Origin: JABWBR01 sp036741235
Lineage (GTDB): Bacteria; Bacteroidota; Bacteroidia; Chitinophagales; Saprospiraceae
DNA length: 24,783 nt
NCBI GenBank assembly: GCA_036741235.1
Contig: DAINSQ010000067.1
Span: forward strand, 1 to 24,783
Reading direction: 5' to 3'
Part shown: positions 14,581 to 22,288 of the stretch, one piece after another
How positions within the stretch are numbered: the stretch's first letter is position 1
Layout: the number at the start of each line of letters is the position of its first letter
The notes under the pieces: model-generated
Databases searched by the model: none
What the model was told of the DNA's origin: nothing
What the model saw: the letters and a program-made list of their open reading frames with translations, nothing else
Made by a program: the position numbers and the translations under genes

Positions 14581-17500
14581 ATGAAAACAGCGCCCGTCCC
14601 ATTCGCAAAATTGTCCTATGTCGCCAAATGCATACTGACCGTGCTGATGGTGTGGCTGTATGGCGGTTTGGCCGGCGCGCAAAACGATCAATACCAGATT
14701 AAGGTATACGATTTTGAAGACGGCCTCAGTCACCGAAACGTTTTTAAAATTCAGCAAGATGCCCTGGGATTTATTTGGATAGCCACCATCAACGGGCTCA
14801 ATCGCTTTGACGGCTACGAATTTGTTCAATACCACAGCCGCTCGCCGCAACATCGCATTCCGTTTGATGCCATCACGGATATGTTAGTTGACGGCGATAA
14901 TCGGCTATGGCTGGCCAACCCCGATTTTTTGTCGATCATGAATCCGGCAGATGGCAGCACACATAGCGTTCGATTAAAAACTGATGAAAAAGTGCGGCGT
15001 GAGGCGATGGTTCCCCATAGTTTGTTTCTCGATCGCGACGGCGCCATGTGGAGTGCCATCTACAATGAAAAATCGGGCGGCAATACGCTGCTGCGTACGA
15101 GGCCAGGAGGCACGGCACAGGCTATGTTGGAATTGGATGGCGCCTACGCCCGGCGGCCGATGGCCCGCCTGGGCAGTATGCTGTATGTCGGCGCTTTTGA
15201 AAACGAGTTGTGGAAAATGCATCCCGACGGGCGCTTGTCTGGCAAAATAGAACTCCCCTTTCGAGGCAAAGACCGCTCGCAATCGCGAATTGTACAATTA
15301 CAGGAACGCAACGGCATACTCTGGATTTTGCTAGCTAACGGCCATGTATTTTCACTAGTTGACGGCAATAGCAGCCCTGTGCCCCATCCTGTTAATAAAC
15401 GGCTGCCCCGCATTGCCCAGGCAGGCGCCTTGTTTGTAGAGCCGGAAGGGAACCTCTGGGTTGGCGGCGCCGGCACGCTTTGGTATTACGATGCCCTCAG
15501 CGGACAGATGGTAGACTACGACGATCCGATCCGCCAAATTGTAAAAAATATATGTACCTACCGGCAGATATTCAAAGACCGTTCGGGCGTTGTATGGGTC
15601 GCCTCCGATTTTGGCGCCGTAAAAATCGTGCAATCCAACAACCTGTTTTCCCATTATCTCAGCGGCGGCAGCGAATATTGCAGCAACGTATATTGTAGTA
15701 CCCGCGGCATTACTGAAGACGACCAGGGGCGGATATACATCTCCTACTACAACTCCATTCATGTGCTGGATCCGCGTATCAATTCCCTGCGTCCGCTGTT
15801 CCCGTCCAATGATTATTTTAATTATCCTTTCGGGTTATTATATCACGATGGCGCGTTGTGGACCGGCAACGGTTGGCGTATTGATTTGCGCACATTGCGG
15901 GTAGATACCGTATTTAACATACCGCACAGCGATCTGGGGGCAGTGGCGATTGATAATGAGGGGGTAATGTGGTTTGGCTGCGAGTATGCCTTGTTCAACT
16001 ACCAGCCGGCCACCCAAAAACTGACAAAATACAGCGACTATCAAGGCAAGTGGGATAGTCTTGACGGGCGCATCAGCTATGTATATCAGGGCAAGACTGG
16101 CGGCCATGTATGGGTGGGCACCCTCAATAACGGCTTGTGGCGGATAGACCCCAAAAAAGGGCGGATGAAGCACCTGGAAGAAGGCCGCGGCCAACTGCGG
16201 CACAAGCAGGTCAATGCCATTTACGAAGACAACCAGGGAAACCTCTGGATTGGCACCGCCGACGGCCTCCACAAGCTGCATCTCGCCGACGGCAAAATGA
16301 AAGTGTATACCACTGAAAACGGCCTTCCAAACAATTTCATCAACGGCATGTTGCCCGAAGGCGACTCCTGTCTGTGGGTGAGTACCGACAACGGCTTGTG
16401 CCGTTTCCACCTTAAAAAAGAAAACTGCTCCAATTTTTTTGCCCACGACGGCTTGTCGGCCAACGAGTTTAACCGCATCTCTTTTTACAAATCGCGCGAC
16501 GGGCGTATGTATTTCGGCGGGCTCAACGGCGTCAATGCCTTTTACCCCAGCGATCGATTTACACAACGCAAAAAGGTGCAGGTAGAATCGCCTTTGCTGC
16601 TTACCAATTTTTCGATGTTTAGCGGCGACAGTCTGCTGGTGCGCAATTACGGCATTGGCAACAACCACCTCTTGTCGCTCAGCCACCGCGATCAAATGTT
16701 TGCCTTTAGCTTTGCCATGGCCGACTACAGGCACCCGTTGCAAACCCAGTTTAGCTATATGCTGGAAGGCTACGAAAAAAACTGGTCGCTCCCGTCCACT
16801 ATCAATACTGTGCGTTATACCAACATTCCCGCCGGCGCCTATACTTTCAGGGTGAAAGCCCGCGCGGGCCGCGACGAGTGGAATAGCAATGAGTTGGCCC
16901 TGCGAATTGTGATCCATGAAGCCTATTATCGAACCTGGTGGTTTCGCTTAATATGCGGACTGGCCGGGGCCGGCATCATATGGGGCATCTTGCGCTATCG
17001 CATCTATACCATCCAAAAACACGAACAGGAACTCGAGCAACTCGTAAAAGCGCGTACGGCCGAATTGGAAGTCGAAAAACACAAATCCGAAGAACTGCTA
17101 CTCAATATCCTGCCGGTTGAAACGGCTGAGGAACTCAAGCAATTCGGGTTTGCCAAGGCCAAAAGGCATGAGATGGTGACGGTGATGTTTTCCGATTTCA
17201 AAGGTTTCTCGCGTATCTCCGAACAACTTGAGCCCGAAGAACTGGTTGACGAAATTGACTTCTGCTTTCGCACCTTCGATGAGATCATCGACAAACATGG
17301 CCTCGAAAAAATCAAAACCGTCGGCGATGCTTACTTGTGCGTCGGGGGTATAGGCGAAGGGCACGATAACGAGGCTATACAAATAATAGAAGCGGCGCTG
17401 GAAATTCAGCAATTTATGGCGGCTCTTGCAGAAGAAAAAAAAATACAGCAGAAGCCCTATTTCGAGGCGCGCATCGGCATTCATACCGGGCCTGTTGTAG

Positions 17501-17721
17501 CCGGTATTGTGGGCATCAAAAAATTTGCATACGATATATGGGGCGACACTGTGAATATTGCATCCCGCATGGAAACATATGGAGATGTAGGGAAGGTAAA
17601 TATTTCGGAAGCGACCTACCAATTGGTAAAAAACCATTTCCACTGTGCTTATCACGGGCAATTCACTGAAAACAGCGGCGCTGTTAATATGTATTTTGTA
17701 GAAGAATACGCTGGCAAGTGA
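14581..17721 (+). CDS. Periplasmic 14-blade propeller / Y_Y_Y sensor fused to class III adenylyl cyclase
   Basis: A 1046-residue membrane sensor predicted to make cAMP in response to an extracytoplasmic signal. Order of parts: signal peptide or N-terminal helix (about 1-33); roughly 14 regulator-propeller blades (about 40-690) with repeated GLxWIGTxxGL-type cores such as GFIWIATINGLNRFDG and GNLWIGTADGLHKL, probably two seven-blade propellers; Y_Y_Y domain (about 706-780); one membrane helix (about 787-806); coiled coil with the cyclase-linker motif LLLNILPVETAEELK; and a catalytic domain from about 865. Metal aspartates are D872 (VMFSDFKGFS) and D916 (TVGDAY). K910 (EKIKT) and D985 (YDIWG) are the adenine-selecting residues, and N992/R996 the transition-state residues, so all essentials for ATP cyclisation are present. 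This architecture is a hybrid two-component sensor with cyclase output in place of the kinase. A cytochrome c lipoprotein gene follows after 34 bases. Confidence 0.93.
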   Translation: MKTAPVPFAKLSYVAKCILTVLMVWLYGGLAGAQNDQYQIKVYDFEDGLSHRNVFKIQQDALGFIWIATINGLNRFDGYEFVQYHSRSPQHRIPFDAITDMLVDGDNRLWLANPDFLSIMNPADGSTHSVRLKTDEKVRREAMVPHSLFLDRDGAMWSAIYNEKSGGNTLLRTRPGGTAQAMLELDGAYARRPMARLGSMLYVGAFENELWKMHPDGRLSGKIELPFRGKDRSQSRIVQLQERNGILWILLANGHVFSLVDGNSSPVPHPVNKRLPRIAQAGALFVEPEGNLWVGGAGTLWYYDALSGQMVDYDDPIRQIVKNICTYRQIFKDRSGVVWVASDFGAVKIVQSNNLFSHYLSGGSEYCSNVYCSTRGITEDDQGRIYISYYNSIHVLDPRINSLRPLFPSNDYFNYPFGLLYHDGALWTGNGWRIDLRTLRVDTVFNIPHSDLGAVAIDNEGVMWFGCEYALFNYQPATQKLTKYSDYQGKWDSLDGRISYVYQGKTGGHVWVGTLNNGLWRIDPKKGRMKHLEEGRGQLRHKQVNAIYEDNQGNLWIGTADGLHKLHLADGKMKVYTTENGLPNNFINGMLPEGDSCLWVSTDNGLCRFHLKKENCSNFFAHDGLSANEFNRISFYKSRDGRMYFGGLNGVNAFYPSDRFTQRKKVQVESPLLLTNFSMFSGDSLLVRNYGIGNNHLLSLSHRDQMFAFSFAMADYRHPLQTQFSYMLEGYEKNWSLPSTINTVRYTNIPAGAYTFRVKARAGRDEWNSNELALRIVIHEAYYRTWWFRLICGLAGAGIIWGILRYRIYTIQKHEQELEQLVKARTAELEVEKHKSEELLLNILPVETAEELKQFGFAKAKRHEMVTVMFSDFKGFSRISEQLEPEELVDEIDFCFRTFDEIIDKHGLEKIKTVGDAYLCVGGIGEGHDNEAIQIIEAALEIQQFMAALAEEKKIQQKPYFEARIGIHTGPVVAGIVGIKKFAYDIWGDTVNIASRMETYGDVGKVNISEATYQLVKNHFHCAYHGQFTENSGAVNMYFVEEYAGK

Positions 17722-17755
17722 TTTATGCCGTAATTTGGCTCCCAAAAAATAAGCG

Positions 17756-18337
17756 ATGAGACTGCTCCTGCTTTTTGTAATGGCCATTTGGTTGTCGGCT
17801 TGTGCCGGCGATTCCAGGGAAAATCAACAAAACGACGAAACCTCCACCTCCACCCAGGCGCCTTCGTCGGGTGATGCCAACCTGCCGTCGCAGCCGGCTT
17901 CACGTCCTTCTGAATCTGCTACCCCCGATATATCCAAACTGAAAACGCCTGAAGAGGCCATGAAAGATCTCAAACCAAAAGCTCACAACGATAGCAAGGA
18001 ACCCATTCTCATCAAAGGGGTCAACCTCACTATTCCTGTGCGACGGTCAATGGCCGCTCACGGCAAAACCATTTATGATTCGTCTTGCGCTTCGTGCCAT
18101 GCGCTGACTGCCGAGCGCATCAAAGCCTCGGGGTTTGCCGGCATCACCAAACGCCGCCGCCCTGAATGGATCATGAATATGGTCACCGGCGTGCCCACTC
18201 AACTTGAAGCCAATGCCGCCAAAGCCGCGCAACTCGAACAGTGCCCCACCAGAAAACCCGATAGCCGCCTCAATGTGGTGAAGGCCCGCGATTTCCTGGA
18301 AATGCTGCGTATGAACGACGGCGAAAAAACGGATTAA
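17756..18337 (+). CDS. Cytochrome c lipoprotein (single heme)
   Basis: A 193-residue protein with a lipoprotein signal (LSAC lipobox, lipidated cysteine 16), then a low-complexity Ser/Thr/Pro/Gln-rich linker (about 20-60) and a small cytochrome c domain. The heme motif is CASCH (C111, C114, H115), in a typical GKTIYDSSCASCHAL context. A methionine in EWIMNMVTGVP, about 30 residues on, is the likely second axial ligand. It should sit at the periplasmic face of a membrane and carry electrons; the partner is not evident. It starts 34 bases after the propeller-cyclase stop, so co-transcription is possible, and it ends 7 bases from the convergent histidine kinase stop. Confidence 0.9.
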   Translation: MRLLLLFVMAIWLSACAGDSRENQQNDETSTSTQAPSSGDANLPSQPASRPSESATPDISKLKTPEEAMKDLKPKAHNDSKEPILIKGVNLTIPVRRSMAAHGKTIYDSSCASCHALTAERIKASGFAGITKRRRPEWIMNMVTGVPTQLEANAAKAAQLEQCPTRKPDSRLNVVKARDFLEMLRMNDGEKTD

Positions 18338-18344
18338 TACCCCG

Positions 18345-19382
18345 TCATTGTTCGCTGATTAGAGGAATCCGAACGGTAAATAATTCGGGCCCAGCTTCTA
18401 CTACTACCTCGTCATTGGTAAAAAAAGAGTAGCGGTGTTTGATATTTTGAAGACCGACCTGGGTGGAGGGCATTTTCTGTTTTTTCTTTTGTAGATTATT
18501 GCGCACAATGAGCCAATGATCGTTTTCTACAAAAATCTCGACAGTGAGGGGCATCTGGGAAGATATTACGTTGTGCTTGATAGCATTTTCAATGAGTATC
18601 TGCAACGACAGGGGCACAATCTGCCGCTTGTGCAAGTGGCCAGGAATATCAAGGCGCATATGAAAGCTATCGCCAAAACGTTCCTGAACCAAAAAAACGT
18701 AGGACTTTAAAAAATCGAGTTCTTCGTCTAGCGGAATGAGCTGACGGTCTCTGATTTCGAGAATGTAGCGATAAACCTTGGATAGTTTTTCAACAAACTT
18801 GACGGCTTTTGGGGGATCTTCCGGAATGATGTAAGCCAATGTATTGAGGCTATTAAATAAAAAATGAGGATTGACCTGGTTTTTTAGCCCCTCTAATTGC
18901 GATTGCATATTCTCCCGCCGCAATTGCTCGGCTTCCACAATGGAGCGCCGCCAGCGATCGTACAAAAATATGCTTTCGTAAATCGCCGAAACCAAAGCGA
19001 GAATGGTAAGCGAGGCTACGTTGTAATCAAAATCCCTTACCTCTGTATAGTCGTGTTTATGAAAAAAATGTAAAAAAAAGTTCAAGATGAAGTAAGCGAC
19101 TATTGCGGTAGCTATCGTATATATCACGCGTTTGCGAACCTGGCCATGCTCCGGAAAACGCCTGCGCATAAAAATGAATAAATAACGGATAGAAAACCAA
19201 TAGGTAACGGTATACATAAGCGAGATGCCCCATTTGGGAAGGTAGGGGGTAAAACCCTCGGCAAGCGTTGCCCGTAAAAAAAGCAGCGGCACCAAAAAGG
19301 ATACAATAGGTATGCCGACGAGCAGCAAAACCGTATCGTCAAACCCGAGTACATCTTTTATTTTTGCCTTGTAGGCTTTCAT
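18345..19382 (-). CDS. LytS/YehU-type sensor histidine kinase
   Basis: A 345-residue membrane kinase of the His_kinase/LytS class. Four hydrophobic segments (about 22-37, 52-71, 86-107 and 120-140) come first, then a short coiled coil. The phosphoacceptor motif NPHFLFNSLNTLAYI follows, with the histidine at 173. A degenerate ATPase domain has the N-box ILIENAIKHNV and the late motif GLQNIKHRYSFF. Such kinases usually phosphorylate LytTR-type response regulators, but none is encoded nearby. I start at ATG 19382 (MKAYKAK); no in-frame Met lies upstream in this copy. The TonB-dependent receptor lies directly upstream on the same strand, about 64-78 bases away depending on the allele. A longer reading frame running through the Ns joins two alleles and is artefactual. 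Confidence 0.92.
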   Translation of the reverse strand: MKAYKAKIKDVLGFDDTVLLLVGIPIVSFLVPLLFLRATLAEGFTPYLPKWGISLMYTVTYWFSIRYLFIFMRRRFPEHGQVRKRVIYTIATAIVAYFILNFFLHFFHKHDYTEVRDFDYNVASLTILALVSAIYESIFLYDRWRRSIVEAEQLRRENMQSQLEGLKNQVNPHFLFNSLNTLAYIIPEDPPKAVKFVEKLSKVYRYILEIRDRQLIPLDEELDFLKSYVFLVQERFGDSFHMRLDIPGHLHKRQIVPLSLQILIENAIKHNVISSQMPLTVEIFVENDHWLIVRNNLQKKKQKMPSTQVGLQNIKHRYSFFTNDEVVVEAGPELFTVRIPLISEQ

Positions 19383-19398
19383 ATCCTTACTGTTGTCT

Positions 19399-19436
19399 GT
19401 TGTCGGTTCTCCGTTATTCGTTAGAGAACCGGCAAC
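19399..19436. repeat. 13-bp intergenic inverted repeat (left allele)
   Basis: GTTGTCGGTTCTC (19399-19411) pairs with GAGAACCGGCAAC (19424-19436) with one T-G wobble and a 12-base loop. It lies between the receptor stop and the kinase start and could form a hairpin in the transcript, giving processing or partial termination that lowers kinase expression relative to receptor. There is no T-tract. Confidence 0.6.
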
Positions 19437-19446
19437 AGAGAACTGA

Positions 19447-19495
19447 CTAAAACTGCACCCTATACATGATATCCGGGAAAAAGCCCGATTGCAAT
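19447..19495 (-). pseudogene. C-terminal receptor fragment left of the gap
   Basis: Sixteen codons ending in MYRVQF and TAG, identical in protein to the end of the complete receptor at 19653-22097. It is cut by the Ns. It is most likely the contig-end copy of the same gene, not a decayed paralogue. Confidence 0.6.
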
Positions 19496-19505
19496 NNNNN
19501 NNNNN
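19496..19505. other. Assembly gap (10 Ns)
   Basis: Ten undetermined bases. The round length and the near-identical sequences on both sides indicate scaffold joining of overlapping contig ends; the true distance is unknown and may be negative. Confidence 0.95.
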
Positions 19506-19574
19506 GCCGACGAGCAGCAAAACCGTATCGTCAAACCCGAGTACATCTTTTATTTTTGCTCTATAGGCCTTCAT
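19506..19574 (-). pseudogene. N-terminal kinase fragment right of the gap
   Basis: Twenty-three codons beginning MKAYRAKIKDVLGF, matching the complete kinase start except K5R. It is truncated by the Ns. Interpreted as the second allele at the contig end; a true tandem second kinase is the alternative. Confidence 0.6.
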
Positions 19575-19595
19575 GTCCTTACTGTTATCTGCCGT

Positions 19596-19637
19596 CTGTT
19601 CTCCGTTATCTGCCAAAAAGCCGACAACGGAGAACAG
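19596..19637. repeat. 12-bp intergenic inverted repeat (right allele)
   Basis: CTGTTCTCCGTT (19596-19607) and AACGGAGAACAG (19626-19637) are perfect reverse complements around an 18-base loop. A further ACGGAGAAC repeat follows at 19641-19649. It occupies the same spacer as the left-allele repeat but with a different stem sequence. Confidence 0.65.
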
Positions 19638-19652
19638 CCAACGGAGAACTGA

Positions 19653-22097
19653 CTAAAACTGCACCCTATACATAATATCGGGGAAAAAGCCCGATTGCAA
19701 TACGTCGTTTACCTGGTTGGTGACGGGGTTATAGCGTTTGGCGAAGATATTCTCATTATTGGTGATATTCTGTAAGTCTATAAAAAATTGCTGGGAGAAT
19801 TTGCGCTTTTTGCTGTTGAGTTGAAAGCCGAATTTGAAGTCAAGGCGCAGGTAGTCGTCGTAGCGGAGACTAAAGGCCTGGTCTTCGAGCAATACTTCCT
19901 CGCCAGCAGCCTGTGAAGCTTCGAGGTTGACGGGCGTGTAGGGGCGACCGCCGGCGGTGGTGAATTTTACGTCGAAGGTGAGGGCGTTGCGTTTGTCGCG
20001 ACCAATTTTGATTTCTTTGCCGGCCAGCACGTTTACTACGTAACCATTGTCAAATGCGGTAGATCGCTGTATGCCGTCGCTGCCTTCATAGGAGGCATCA
20101 AACACCGACGCTGTTAACAAACCGTAGTAACCTTTGCTGAAGAATTTTTCAATGGTTAGTTCGAGGCCGTAATTGACGCCTGTGCCCGCATTGACCAGCG
20201 ATCCTTTTTCCGGGAAGACAAAGTTGGCGCCTGCGTTGAGCAGGGAGAAACTGCTGGGGGTTTGTTCTACCGGCACATTGTCGATGAGTTGATAATACAC
20301 TTCAGTTTTCAGCCGCCAGTCGGGAGCCAGTCGGCTATCGTAGCCCAGTACAAAGTGATTGCTGCGGGTGAAGTCGAGATTTTTGTTGGTGGCTTCAAAA
20401 ACACCCGGACTGGTTTCGCTTTTGAAGAAAAATATGGGTAGAGGTTGCATTTGGTGGTGCAATCCGTAGCCCAGGTTGAGCGTATGGCCGGGCGTAAATT
20501 GCCAGTTGAGCGCCAGGCGAGGTTCAACGGCATAAGAGTTATTGAAGTCGAGATATTGGCCATGCAGGCCGGCGTTAAGTGTCCACTGCCTGTTGAGGCG
20601 GTATTGCCCCTGGGTATAGAGCTCGGCGAGATTCATGCCGCCGTTGAAGTCTCGCACGGTAGCCCAGTCGGGTTCGCCGTCGCCGTCGTTATCGGGGCGG
20701 TTGTCGCGGTCGTCTACACGGGTGTCAAGGGCCATGTGCTGGGCGATAAAACCGGTTCGCAAGGTAAATTTGGCGTTGAATTTTTTATTCCAAAAAGAAG
20801 AAAGCGCATAAGTATTGGTTATGTCTCGCACTCGCGTCACGGGTAACAGTTGGTTATCACCTACGATATTATCCTGATCGAAGTCGGTTTGTGCGGTAGA
20901 AGCCGAAGCTACTGTGCGAATGTAGCCGTCTTTGCCCACCAGAATATTGTGGCGAATGCCTGCAATAGCGAGCCGCGATTTGGCGAAGGCATTTTCGTTG
21001 GGATTGGCGAAAAGGTCGGTTTCATCGATTTCGTTGCCCAGGAAGTCTATATTGCTGGTACCGCCAAGGCCGAACAGCGAGAATTTGCCCGCCTTGCTGT
21101 TGGCGAAGTCTAGTTTGAACGACAAATCCCGGTAGTTTGGGGTAGCGTTGGTGCCTACGGGGATACCTGCAGCATCGGCCAATTGCACAAAGGAATGACG
21201 GTAGCTGGCAACAAACGAGGCTGTTTTTTTGGCGTTGAGGGGGCCCTCTGCCATTGCTTCGAGGCCGCTGAATGCCGCCATCTGCAGGGTATATTCAAAG
21301 TTGTCTTTGTTGCCGCTGCGAAATCCGATGTCAAAAACGCCGGCCAGCGCGTTGCCGTATTCGGCGGGAAACGCAGAGGTGAGGAAGTCAGAGTTGGCCA
21401 GCAAGTTGGGATTCAGCGCGCTTACGGGCCCGCCTGTGGTGCCCAGAGTGGCAAAGTGATTGGGGTTGGGAATGGGGATGCCTTCCAGGCGCCACAATAC
21501 GCCGGTGGGCGAGTTGCCACGTATGACGATGTCGTTGCGCGAGTCGTCGGCCACCGATACGCCGGCGAAGTTGCCGGCCAGCCGCGCTACGTCGTTGCGA
21601 CCGCCGGAATACCGGGTTACTTCTTCCAGACTGAAAGTGCGCGCGCTGATAGTGGCCAGGTCGTTGTTGGCTTTGTCTTTTTCTACTGTGGCCGTAACGA
21701 CTACTTCCTGCATATCAACTACCGACTCTTCGAGTTTGACTTCGAGGTAGACTTCCTTGCCTGCCGTTACTACTACGTTGGGCAAGGTGACTGTTTCATA
21801 ACCCAGGTAGCTGAATCGCAGCGTATGGCGACCAACCGGCACATTGCCGAGTAAAAATTGGCCGTTTTCGTCGCTGGTTTCACCGCGCAACGGCTCAACG
21901 CTGATCAATTCAACGGCTACTCCGATGAGCGGAGTTTCCGACTGGCGGTCAAACACCAGGCCTTTTACGTTCTGACCGGCGGTTTGTGCCTGTGCCATTT
22001 GGGCGAAAGCCGCAATGAGCAAGAAAATTAATATCGAAATCCGCTGCTGTCCGATAGCGTGCTTTTTAAAAAGGGCAGTAAGTATTTCTGGTAACAT
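19653..22097 (-). CDS. TonB-dependent outer-membrane receptor
   Basis: An 814-residue outer-membrane transporter energised by TonB/ExbBD. A signal peptide (about residues 11-38, ISILIFLLIAAFAQMAQAQ) leads to a carboxypeptidase-regulatory-like beta-sandwich (about 40-125, VKGLVFDRQSETPLIGVAV). The plug domain follows (MQEVVVTATVEKD, then NDIVIRGNSPTGVLWRLEGIP), then a beta-barrel ending in the terminal aromatic (MYRVQF). A predicted surface loop has DNDGDGEPD (469-477), a perfect DxDxDGxxD calcium-binding-type pattern. I chose ATG 22097 (MLPEIL) because the signal peptide then has a normal length; an ATG at 22214 would add 39 unlikely residues. No SusD-like partner is adjacent, so a glycan role is not supported and the substrate is unknown. 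A LytS-type kinase follows on the same strand; the permease is divergent across 191 bases. Confidence 0.93.
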   Translation of the reverse strand: MLPEILTALFKKHAIGQQRISILIFLLIAAFAQMAQAQTAGQNVKGLVFDRQSETPLIGVAVELISVEPLRGETSDENGQFLLGNVPVGRHTLRFSYLGYETVTLPNVVVTAGKEVYLEVKLEESVVDMQEVVVTATVEKDKANNDLATISARTFSLEEVTRYSGGRNDVARLAGNFAGVSVADDSRNDIVIRGNSPTGVLWRLEGIPIPNPNHFATLGTTGGPVSALNPNLLANSDFLTSAFPAEYGNALAGVFDIGFRSGNKDNFEYTLQMAAFSGLEAMAEGPLNAKKTASFVASYRHSFVQLADAAGIPVGTNATPNYRDLSFKLDFANSKAGKFSLFGLGGTSNIDFLGNEIDETDLFANPNENAFAKSRLAIAGIRHNILVGKDGYIRTVASASTAQTDFDQDNIVGDNQLLPVTRVRDITNTYALSSFWNKKFNAKFTLRTGFIAQHMALDTRVDDRDNRPDNDGDGEPDWATVRDFNGGMNLAELYTQGQYRLNRQWTLNAGLHGQYLDFNNSYAVEPRLALNWQFTPGHTLNLGYGLHHQMQPLPIFFFKSETSPGVFEATNKNLDFTRSNHFVLGYDSRLAPDWRLKTEVYYQLIDNVPVEQTPSSFSLLNAGANFVFPEKGSLVNAGTGVNYGLELTIEKFFSKGYYGLLTASVFDASYEGSDGIQRSTAFDNGYVVNVLAGKEIKIGRDKRNALTFDVKFTTAGGRPYTPVNLEASQAAGEEVLLEDQAFSLRYDDYLRLDFKFGFQLNSKKRKFSQQFFIDLQNITNNENIFAKRYNPVTNQVNDVLQSGFFPDIMYRVQF

Positions 22098-22288
22098 GGG
22101 TGTAAGTTTTTTGAAAAAATAATATGATCCTGCTGCAAACATGCGGCAGTATTTGACCCCATGCCAGCGAATTCCTGTGAACTGTCGATATGGGCGGTTG
22201 AATTGCAGGTTCACAAAATTGAATTGAAAGCATCAATGAACCCGCAATAATTAATACCTTGGTTTGATAAATGAACACCTAACGACTC

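Larger units (their letters stand above)
19314..19495. repeat. Left copy of a duplicated segment ending at the assembly gap
   Basis: This 182-base segment holds the first 23 codons of the kinase, the 64-base intergenic spacer and the last 16 codons of the receptor. It corresponds to 19506-19701 on the other side of the Ns. Coding parts differ at 6 of 118 positions, almost all synonymous; the spacers differ by substitutions and a net 14-base indel. It looks like one contig end carrying one allele. Confidence 0.85.
19506..19701. repeat. Right copy of the duplicated segment
   Basis: This 196-base counterpart of 19314-19495 begins immediately after the Ns. The first 52 bases are identical to the left copy and differences then cluster in the start codon region and spacer. 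The right copy continues into the complete receptor gene. Confidence 0.85.

Noticed and set aside
15838..16917. Long minus-strand open frame (359 codons) inside the propeller-cyclase gene
   Set aside because: The plus strand has clear repeated propeller blades and Y_Y_Y motifs; the antisense frame has no recognisable domain and reflects codon bias.
18345..19616. A single 423-residue kinase frame crossing the Ns
   Set aside because: It fuses the complete kinase with receptor-end and spacer sequence and a second copy of the kinase N-terminus; this is an assembly artefact.
19383..19652. Short direct repeats considered as a CRISPR fragment
   Set aside because: Units are about 10 bases, irregularly spaced and without spacers of even length; no cas gene is present.
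22098..22214. Upstream start for the TonB-dependent receptor
   Set aside because: It adds 39 residues before a normal signal peptide; the ATG at 22097 gives the expected length.
22176..22215. TGTGAAC / GTTCACA inverted repeat resembling a CRP-type site between receptor and permease
   Set aside because: The half-sites are 26 bases apart, far wider than a CRP/FNR operator; a chance 7-bp match is likely despite the cyclase in the window.
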